From an uncultured Clostridia bacterium (GTDB lineage: Bacteria; Bacillota; Clostridia; UBA1381), in the NCBI GenBank assembly GCA_944391635.1, contig CALXUL010000209.1, positions 1 through 11,397 on the forward strand: DNA of 11,397 bases. The letters are read 5' to 3'. The number at the start of each line of letters is the position of its first letter. The first letter of the stretch is position 1. Under the pieces are notes generated by a model, which saw only the letters and a program-made list of their open reading frames with translations, did not search any database and was not told where the DNA came from. A program made the translations under genes and the position numbers. Shown in pieces: positions 6,855 to 11,397 of this stretch.

Positions 6855-6889
6855 ATTTTATGGATTATTAACAAGAGGGAAGATAAAGT

Positions 6890-8161
6890 ATGAAAATTGG
6901 TGGTATAATTGCTGAATACAACCCATTTCATAATGGTCACGAATTTCAGCTATCACAGGTTCGTAAGACTTCAGATGCTGTGGTTGCAGTCATGAGCGGA
7001 AGCGTTGTTCAGCGCGGCAGCATAGCTGCTTTTGATAAATTCACACGTGCAAGAGCTGCAGTTTTGGGCGGAGTGGATTTAATAATCGAATTGCCGTGCG
7101 CATATACTCTTGCTCCCGCCGAACTTTTTGCACAAGGCGCAATAAACCTTTTAGACGCTTGCGGCGTAGTCGATACGCTATATTTCGGCAGTGAATGCGG
7201 TGATACACAATCACTTACGCGCGCAGCGCAGATAATGATGGATGAAACACCGGAAATCTCAATGCGCATAAGAGAAAACCTTAAAGCAGGTATGGGCTAC
7301 CGTGCGGCACAGCTCGCAGCATATGTAGGTACAATCCCGGCAGAACTTTTGAACCTGCGAAATAACATCTTAGGCATTGAGTATATCAAGGCTATTATTA
7401 ATCTAAAATCTAAAATAAAACCCTGTGCACTCCTTCGAAAATATGCAAATCACAACGATACCTCCCCTTCAAATGGTTTTGCTTCAGCAAATGCTCTGCG
7501 TGATATGCTTGATGAACACGCTGACATTTCAGAATATGTACCCAAATCAACGCAATATATATATAATGCAGCTTCAATATATGACAGAAAGATTCTTGAT
7601 GCTGTAATCATGTACCTGCTGCGTATTAGGGGCATGAAAGTCTTTGACAGCGTGTTTGACGCACCGCCTGAGCTTGTTGTGCGTATTCTTCACTCACTGC
7701 CCGAGGCTGTTTCTCTTGATGATATTTTGAATTTCACACGTACAAAACAATTCAGTAACGCCCGTATCCGCCGCGCTATTTTGTCCGCTCTTTTGGAGAT
7801 AAACGGTGAGCTTGTAAATATGCCGCCCCAATATATCAGAGTTCTTGGCCTAAATGACACAGGTCGGCAGATACTTAATAAAATTCAGTCCAAAACAAAG
7901 CTGCCTATTATTATAAAAGCTGCTGATTTTCGTGAAAATTCGCCTATGTTCGCAGCAGAAATCCGCGCAACCGAACTTTCATCAATCTGCCGTGGATTCA
8001 GCCGTGGGCAGGACTTTACCAATAGCCCGACTTACATTCAGGGCACATACGATACTATTGCTGCAAGCGGTACAAAGGCTTTTCAAAACATCAAAAAGCA
8101 TCCAAATAAAAAATCCCGTCACAAACAAAGCAATATCCGCGGAAAAACACCGGCAGTTTAA
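6890..8161 (+). CDS. tmcAL: tRNA(Met) cytidine acetate ligase TmcAL
   Basis: ATP-dependent enzyme of the nucleotidyltransferase superfamily (YlbM, COG1323) that acetylates wobble cytidine 34 of elongator tRNA-Met using acetate, giving ac4C. The 423 residues begin with the family signature GIIAEYNPFHNGHEFQ, including the HxGH nucleotide-binding motif at H14-H17, followed by MSGSVVQRG at 35-43 and the FDKFTRARAA...DLIIELP block at 48-69. FGSECGD at 99-105 and the FASANALRDML segment near 200 are also typical. Length fits the family (about 400-430). It has its own promoter and ends 79 bases before sigK; no terminator is visible between them, so read-through into sigK is possible. The basic, Lys-rich C-terminal tail is poorly conserved in the family. 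Confidence 0.93.
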   Translation: MKIGGIIAEYNPFHNGHEFQLSQVRKTSDAVVAVMSGSVVQRGSIAAFDKFTRARAAVLGGVDLIIELPCAYTLAPAELFAQGAINLLDACGVVDTLYFGSECGDTQSLTRAAQIMMDETPEISMRIRENLKAGMGYRAAQLAAYVGTIPAELLNLRNNILGIEYIKAIINLKSKIKPCALLRKYANHNDTSPSNGFASANALRDMLDEHADISEYVPKSTQYIYNAASIYDRKILDAVIMYLLRIRGMKVFDSVFDAPPELVVRILHSLPEAVSLDDILNFTRTKQFSNARIRRAILSALLEINGELVNMPPQYIRVLGLNDTGRQILNKIQSKTKLPIIIKAADFRENSPMFAAEIRATELSSICRGFSRGQDFTNSPTYIQGTYDTIAASGTKAFQNIKKHPNKKSRHKQSNIRGKTPAV

Positions 8162-8175
8162 TTTCGACTAAATAC

Positions 8176-8212
8176 GGACAAACAAATTGTCATAATTCAC
8201 ATCCCATATGCC
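8176..8212 (+). promoter_or_regulatory. Possible sporulation-type control region of sigK (tentative)
   Basis: Upstream of sigK there is GGACAAA (8176-8182), one base away from the SpoIIID heptamer GGACAAG known in Bacillus, and GACAA/TTGTC form a small inverted repeat (8177-8181 and 8187-8191). TCATAAT (8190-8196) is close to the SigE -35 pattern, but no -10 with proper spacing gives a comfortable leader: CCTATTAT (8211-8218) would place the start at the Shine-Dalgarno itself. No good housekeeping promoter is visible either. These short matches may be chance. Confidence 0.3.
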
Positions 8213-8247
8213 TATTATTCATTAAGGAGGTAATAGTCATATGGGAT
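8201..8247 (+). repeat. 10-bp perfect inverted repeat enclosing the sigK ribosome binding site and start codon
   Basis: ATCCCATATG (8201-8210) is the exact reverse complement of CATATGGGAT (8238-8247). The 27-base loop contains the Shine-Dalgarno AAGGAGG (8224-8230), and the right arm contains the sigK ATG (8241-8243) plus the next codon. If both arms are transcribed, the start codon would be base-paired. As DNA it could instead be a paired protein-binding site; each arm contains the self-complementary CATATG. Confidence 0.75.
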
Positions 8248-8918
8248 TTTTATTGGCAATATTTGAAAAACTATTTTTTTTCATAGGCTATATCGGCGGC
8301 GGCTCTTTTCCAAAACCGCTTTCTAAAGCTGATGAAAAAAGGTATACCGAACTTCTTAAACTCGGAGATGAAAATGCACGCAATATACTAATAGAACATA
8401 ACCTGCGGCTCGTTGCACACATAGCAAAAAAATACGGCAGTAAAAACGATTTTGATGATCTGGTATCAATTGGCACCATTGGTCTTATAAAAGGGATTAA
8501 TACCTTTGATTCAGAAAAAAATCCCCGTCTTACAGCATATATTGCAAGATGTATTGAAAATGAAATCTTAATGACTCTTCGCCAGTCAAAGCGTCTTGCA
8601 GCAGAAATTTCTCTTGATGAGACTATCGGATGTGATAATGAAGGAAACAATATGACACTTTCTGACACCCTTGCGGTTGAAGGCGCAGATGTTGAGGATG
8701 AAGTATCGTATAAACTTGACTCGGTTCTTCTACGTTCTGCAATAAACACCGAACTCACCCCCAGCGAACAGCAGATTATCAAGTGGCGCTACGGCTTTTC
8801 CAATCAAAACAGGAAAACTCAGCAGGAAGTTTCGGAAATTTTAGGTATCAGCCGCTCCTATGTATCGCGCATCGAAAAACGAGCAATCAGTAAACTAAAG
8901 AAACGATTTGAAAAATAA
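8241..8918 (+). CDS. sigK: Pro-SigK, late mother-cell sporulation sigma factor
   Basis: RNA polymerase sigma-70 family factor for late mother-cell gene expression during sporulation. The 225 residues align with Bacillus SigK along the whole length: GDENARNILIEHNLRLVAHIAKKYG at 42-66 with region 2.2-2.4 following (DLVSIGTIGLIKGI at 73-86, YIARCIENEIL at 100-110), region 4 with the -35 helix-turn-helix TQQEVSEILGISRSYVSRIEKRA at 193-215. The N-terminus is a hydrophobic pro-sequence (FLLAIFEKLFFFIGYI), so the product is probably membrane-held and cleaved, by analogy between Gly16 and Tyr17, by a SpoIVFB-like protease. The gene is intact, with no skin element. AAGGAGG lies ten bases before the ATG, within a hairpin loop. 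Among close relatives SigE also has a pro-sequence, but the core sequence fits SigK better. Confidence 0.93.
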   Translation: MGFLLAIFEKLFFFIGYIGGGSFPKPLSKADEKRYTELLKLGDENARNILIEHNLRLVAHIAKKYGSKNDFDDLVSIGTIGLIKGINTFDSEKNPRLTAYIARCIENEILMTLRQSKRLAAEISLDETIGCDNEGNNMTLSDTLAVEGADVEDEVSYKLDSVLLRSAINTELTPSEQQIIKWRYGFSNQNRKTQQEVSEILGISRSYVSRIEKRAISKLKKRFEK

Positions 8919-8953
8919 TTTAGCATAAAAAGACACTAAAGTTATTTCTATAA

Positions 8954-8979
8954 AAAAAACCGGAAGTATCCGGTTTTTT
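8954..8979. terminator. Bidirectional terminator between sigK and rpiB
   Basis: AAAAAACCGGA (8954-8964) and TCCGGTTTTTT (8969-8979) form an 11-base perfect stem around a 4-base loop (AGTA). With A-runs on the left and T-runs on the right it works in both directions: 36 bases after the sigK stop and 12 bases after the rpiB stop. It can end both convergent transcripts. Confidence 0.9.
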
Positions 8980-8990
8980 CTTGCTTAAAT

Positions 8991-9428
8991 CTACTTACTT
9001 TCAAGCTCAGTTATTTTATCTACTCTTCTCTGATGACGTCCTCCCAAAAACTCCGTATTAAGAAAGGTATCAACAATCATAAACGCCAATTCTCTTCCTA
9101 TGACTCTTCCGCCCATGCATAAAATATTTGCGTTATTATGTTCCCTTGACATTTTTGCCGAATAAACATCCCCACAGAGCGCAGCACGGATTGACGGAAT
9201 CTTGTTTGCCGCAATCGAAATGCCTATACCTGTACCGCATATTAGTATACCTTTTGAATTGGAGGTTGTTTTCACTTCTTCTGCAACTTGCTTTGCAATA
9301 TCAGGATAGTCACAGCTTTCTTCCGTATATGTTCCGCAGTCCTTAACCTCCACACCCTGTTCTTCAAGATATTTTACAACATGATTTTTCAGCTCAAAAC
9401 CGCCGTGATCACTGCCAATTATAACCAT
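8991..9428 (-). CDS. rpiB: Ribose-5-phosphate isomerase B
   Basis: Interconverts ribose-5-phosphate and ribulose-5-phosphate in the pentose phosphate pathway; some relatives in the RpiB/LacAB family act on allose- or galactose-6-phosphate. From the start chosen here (145 residues) the N-terminus is MVIIGSDHGGFELK, the usual family start, followed by Cys64 in ICGTGIGISIAANK (catalytic base region, 63-76), SREHNNANILCMGGR at 94-108 with His97, and GGRHQRRVDKI at 129-139. An in-frame ATG at 9437 would add three residues, but AAAGGG (9439-9444) is one base from it and ten bases from 9428, so 9428 is better. It starts one base after the tsaB stop, last in the fhs-tsaE-tsaB-rpiB unit. Substrate preference cannot be fixed from sequence alone, but the RpiB assignment is likely. 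Confidence 0.92.
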   Translation of the reverse strand: MVIIGSDHGGFELKNHVVKYLEEQGVEVKDCGTYTEESCDYPDIAKQVAEEVKTTSNSKGILICGTGIGISIAANKIPSIRAALCGDVYSAKMSREHNNANILCMGGRVIGRELAFMIVDTFLNTEFLGGRHQRRVDKITELESK

Positions 9429-9429
9429 T

Positions 9430-10128
9430 CTATTCATTCCCTTTCATTCTTTTTTCATATTCACGTTCTGCCTGTGATTTTCTTAAATAAACCGGCGCGA
9501 GAACTTGATAATGTATTAATTCCTTTTCCTTTGCCAAAACAGCCGCTGAACCTGCCATTTGTGCATTGAGATGCGCTGGAGCTGCAATCGCCATACCTCC
9601 AAGTTTCTTTACAATACCATTTTTATATACCGGCAAACCATCACCCAAAAAAACTGTCTTTTTCCCTATTTTAAGTATATCCTCGCAGCATTCGTCCACC
9701 GAAACAGCCCTCGGCTCTATCACCGTCACAAGCTTATTATCCTCAAAACGGTAAATAGCATTATACACTTCACCTCGCCTTGCATCCATTATCGGCGCTA
9801 TTAAATACTCTGTAAACATAATATTATATGTCATCGCCTCAAGCGTAGATATCGCCGCACAAGGCTTATTTACTGCGTGTGCAAGCGCTTTTACAGCTGA
9901 TACGCCTATCCTAAGCCCCGTAAAAGACCCCGGTCCGTTTACCGCAGCAAATACGTCTATATCCTCTGCTTTAAGTTCACTTTCGGCAAGTGCTGACGCT
10001 ATCATCGGCATAATAGTCTGTGAATGTGTCAATTTATTGTTGAGGATACGCTCAGAAATAAGTTTCTCCCCGTCAACAATTGCACAGCTTGCTACTGATG
10101 ACGACGTATCTACAGCAAGAATACGCAT
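9430..10128 (-). CDS. tsaB: TsaB, t6A37 tRNA modification scaffold
   Basis: Inactive ASKHA-fold paralogue of TsaD that forms the bacterial TsaB-TsaD-TsaE complex making N6-threonylcarbamoyladenosine at position 37 of ANN-decoding tRNAs. The 232 residues start with the phosphate-binding-like MRILAVDTSSSVASCAI and carry the family signature NGPGSFTGLRIGVSAVKALA at 64-83, followed by KPCAAISTLEAM. Length matches TsaB (about 230). AGGAGG precedes the ATG by about six to seven bases in the 11-base gap after tsaE. tsaD and rimI, often next in this operon, are not here; rpiB follows instead. Confidence 0.95.
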   Translation of the reverse strand: MRILAVDTSSSVASCAIVDGEKLISERILNNKLTHSQTIMPMIASALAESELKAEDIDVFAAVNGPGSFTGLRIGVSAVKALAHAVNKPCAAISTLEAMTYNIMFTEYLIAPIMDARRGEVYNAIYRFEDNKLVTVIEPRAVSVDECCEDILKIGKKTVFLGDGLPVYKNGIVKKLGGMAIAAPAHLNAQMAGSAAVLAKEKELIHYQVLAPVYLRKSQAEREYEKRMKGNE

Positions 10129-10139
10129 AATATATCCTC

Positions 10140-10562
10140 CTAATTTCTTTTTAAAACATTGATCCTGCGATAGTCTTCATTTTTTGTATAATCTTTTGTA
10201 ATTGTTATTTCCAATCTTTTTTCCGGCAGAATATCCGCAATCTGTACCGACCATTCAATTATACATATACCTTCAGCTAGACAATCCTCAAAACCTATTT
10301 CATACATTTCGCCGCTATCCTCTATTCGATATGCGTCAATATGATAAATCGGACATATACCAGAATAGGTATTAATTATGGTATATGTCGGGCTGTATAC
10401 ATTTTCTGTGACACCAAGCGCTTTACACAGCCCTTTCGCAAAAGCTGTCTTCCCTGCTCCAAGCTCTCCATCAAGGCATACAACGTCCCCCGGCAAAAGC
10501 TCTTTGGCTATTTTTTCCGCAATTTCATATGTGTCCTGAAGCGACACAGATATATATTCCAT
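10140..10562 (-). CDS. tsaE: TsaE, ATPase of the t6A37 complex
   Basis: P-loop ATPase (YjeE family) that binds TsaB-TsaD and drives the threonylcarbamoyl transfer cycle. The 140 residues contain the Walker A motif GELGAGKT at 32-39, the switch-like SPTYTIINTY around 78-87, HIDAYRIED around 94-102 and the IIEWSVQIADILPE block around 121-134, all typical of TsaE. Length fits (about 140-155). The ATG shares one base with the fhs stop codon (TAATG at 10560-10564), so the two genes are almost certainly in one transcript with coupled translation. Confidence 0.95.
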   Translation of the reverse strand: MEYISVSLQDTYEIAEKIAKELLPGDVVCLDGELGAGKTAFAKGLCKALGVTENVYSPTYTIINTYSGICPIYHIDAYRIEDSGEMYEIGFEDCLAEGICIIEWSVQIADILPEKRLEITITKDYTKNEDYRRINVLKRN

Positions 10563-11397
10563 TAGAATAACCCCGTAATCTTAAAATCCTCATCCATATC
10601 TATTTTCTCTGCGGCAGGTCGTTTAGGAAGCCCCGGCATGACCATAATATCGCCCGTTTCGGCAACCACAAATCCCGCTCCGTTTGAAACTCTGACTTGT
10701 GAAACCGTAACATCAAACCCGCTCGGTCTTCCTAAAAGAGTTGGATCATCCGAAAGCGAATACTGTGTTTTTGCAATACATACCGGCATCTTATCAAGCC
10801 CGAGTTCTTCAATCCTTGTAATCTGTTTCTCTGCTTTTTTTGTATATATTACGCCTTTGCCGCCGTAAATTTTACACACAACTGCATTAATTTTTTCTTT
10901 TATAGGCATTTTTTCATCATATACAAATGAGAACTTTTCCTTTTTCAAATCACAAAGTTCTATAACCTTCTTAGCCAGTTCCACTCCACCCTCTGAGCCT
11001 TTTGCGAATACTTCTGACAATGATACTTCTACCCCATACTCCCCGCAAATATTCTTTAAGGTTTCAAGCTCTTTGTCTGTATCGGATTCAAATCTATTAA
11101 GTGCAACTACAACAGGTACTCCGAACCCTTGCATATTTTCAATATGCTTTTTAAGATTTTCCGCACCCTTAATAAGCGCATCAACATTTTCCTTTTTCAA
11201 TTCATCAAGCCTTACGCCACCATTATATTTAAGTGCTCTTACCGTTGCAACAATAACTACCGCATCAGGCACAATCCCTGCCATACGGCACTTAATATCC
11301 ATAAACTTTTCCGCACCAAGGTCTGCGCCAAATCCAGCTTCAGTAACAGTATAATCAGCCAGCTTCATTGCAAGGCGTGTAGCAATTACACTATTAC
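10562..11397 (-). CDS. fhs: Formate-tetrahydrofolate ligase, C-terminal half (5' end beyond window)
   Basis: ATP-dependent enzyme joining formate to tetrahydrofolate to give 10-formyl-THF, used in purine and formyl-Met synthesis and in the methyl branch of the Wood-Ljungdahl pathway. The visible 277 residues are about half of the usual 556. The frame is open to the right edge; the sequence reads NSVIATRLAMKLADY, then VTEAGFGADLGAEKFMDIKC, a signature of the family, so the Met at 11368 is internal and not the start. Other matches are VVVALNRF, KIYGGKGVIYT, the late RPSGFDVTVSQVRVSNGAGF block and the typical end GLPKRPAAEKIDMDEDFKITGLF. It is followed by tsaE with a one-base overlap. The promoter and any leader are outside the window. 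Confidence 0.96.
   Translation of the reverse strand, partial: NSVIATRLAMKLADYTVTEAGFGADLGAEKFMDIKCRMAGIVPDAVVIVATVRALKYNGGVRLDELKKENVDALIKGAENLKKHIENMQGFGVPVVVALNRFESDTDKELETLKNICGEYGVEVSLSEVFAKGSEGGVELAKKVIELCDLKKEKFSFVYDEKMPIKEKINAVVCKIYGGKGVIYTKKAEKQITRIEELGLDKMPVCIAKTQYSLSDDPTLLGRPSGFDVTVSQVRVSNGAGFVVAETGDIMVMPGLPKRPAAEKIDMDEDFKITGLF

Noticed and set aside
8288..8782. Open frame of 164 codons on the minus strand opposite sigK
   Set aside because: It is fully antisense to sigK, has no recognisable protein features, is Ser/Arg-rich as expected from the reverse strand, and sigK is unambiguous.
8241..8918. sigK interrupted by a skin element
   Set aside because: The frame is continuous from pro-sequence to region 4, with no recombinase or break.
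1..11397. Mobile element, defence system, CRISPR array or prophage
   Set aside because: All substantial reading frames belong to housekeeping or sporulation families; no repeats flanking genes, no integrase or transposase, and no spacer-repeat pattern.

Overview
The window looks like chromosomal, vertically inherited DNA from a spore-forming, low-to-moderate-GC Gram-positive bacterium of class Clostridia. The evidence is the rpmH-rnpA-yidD-yidC-jag cluster, a full-length SigK with a pro-sequence (a mother-cell sporulation sigma factor), a formate-tetrahydrofolate ligase, strong AGGAGG-type ribosome binding sites and TTGACA/TATAAT-type promoters. No transposase, integrase, phage gene, CRISPR array, rRNA or tRNA gene was found. 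I see no undescribed multi-gene system. The points worth a second look are mostly regulatory structures and gene order.

Left part (about 1-2240, minus strand). This is the conserved origin-proximal ribosome/membrane-insertion operon: rpmH (L34), rnpA (RNase P protein), yidD, yidC/spoIIIJ and jag/khpB, with jag running off the left edge. A near-perfect housekeeping promoter at 2209-2237 drives it. The rpmH leader carries a 5' stem-loop, and a terminator-like hairpin lies directly after rpmH, so rnpA and later genes probably depend on read-through. The rpmH and jag starts are TTG codons.

Middle part (about 2270-5470, plus strand). Divergent from rpmH, in the place dnaA holds in many Firmicutes, sits a two-gene unit with its own promoter: an RNase R-type exoribonuclease and a THUMP-domain RNA methyltransferase (RlmL/YpsC type), overlapping by 14 bases. 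Next comes a monocistronic glyceraldehyde-3-phosphate dehydrogenase gene (5673-6707) with its own promoter and a clear intrinsic terminator. Then come tmcAL (tRNA-Met cytidine acetate ligase) and sigK. The sigK start codon lies in one arm of a 10-bp perfect inverted repeat whose loop holds the Shine-Dalgarno sequence.

Right part (about 8950-11397, minus strand). A bidirectional terminator at 8954-8979 separates sigK from a convergent, tightly packed operon transcribed as fhs (5' end beyond the right edge), tsaE, tsaB, rpiB. The gene pairs overlap by 1 base, sit 11 bases apart and sit 1 base apart respectively. It joins one-carbon metabolism, the t6A37 tRNA modification accessory proteins and a pentose phosphate isomerase.

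Taken together the genes mostly serve RNA maturation and translation (L34, RNase P, RNase R, rRNA methylation, ac4C and t6A tRNA modification), membrane protein insertion and central carbon metabolism, plus one sporulation regulator. No stretch longer than about 210 bases lacks a gene.
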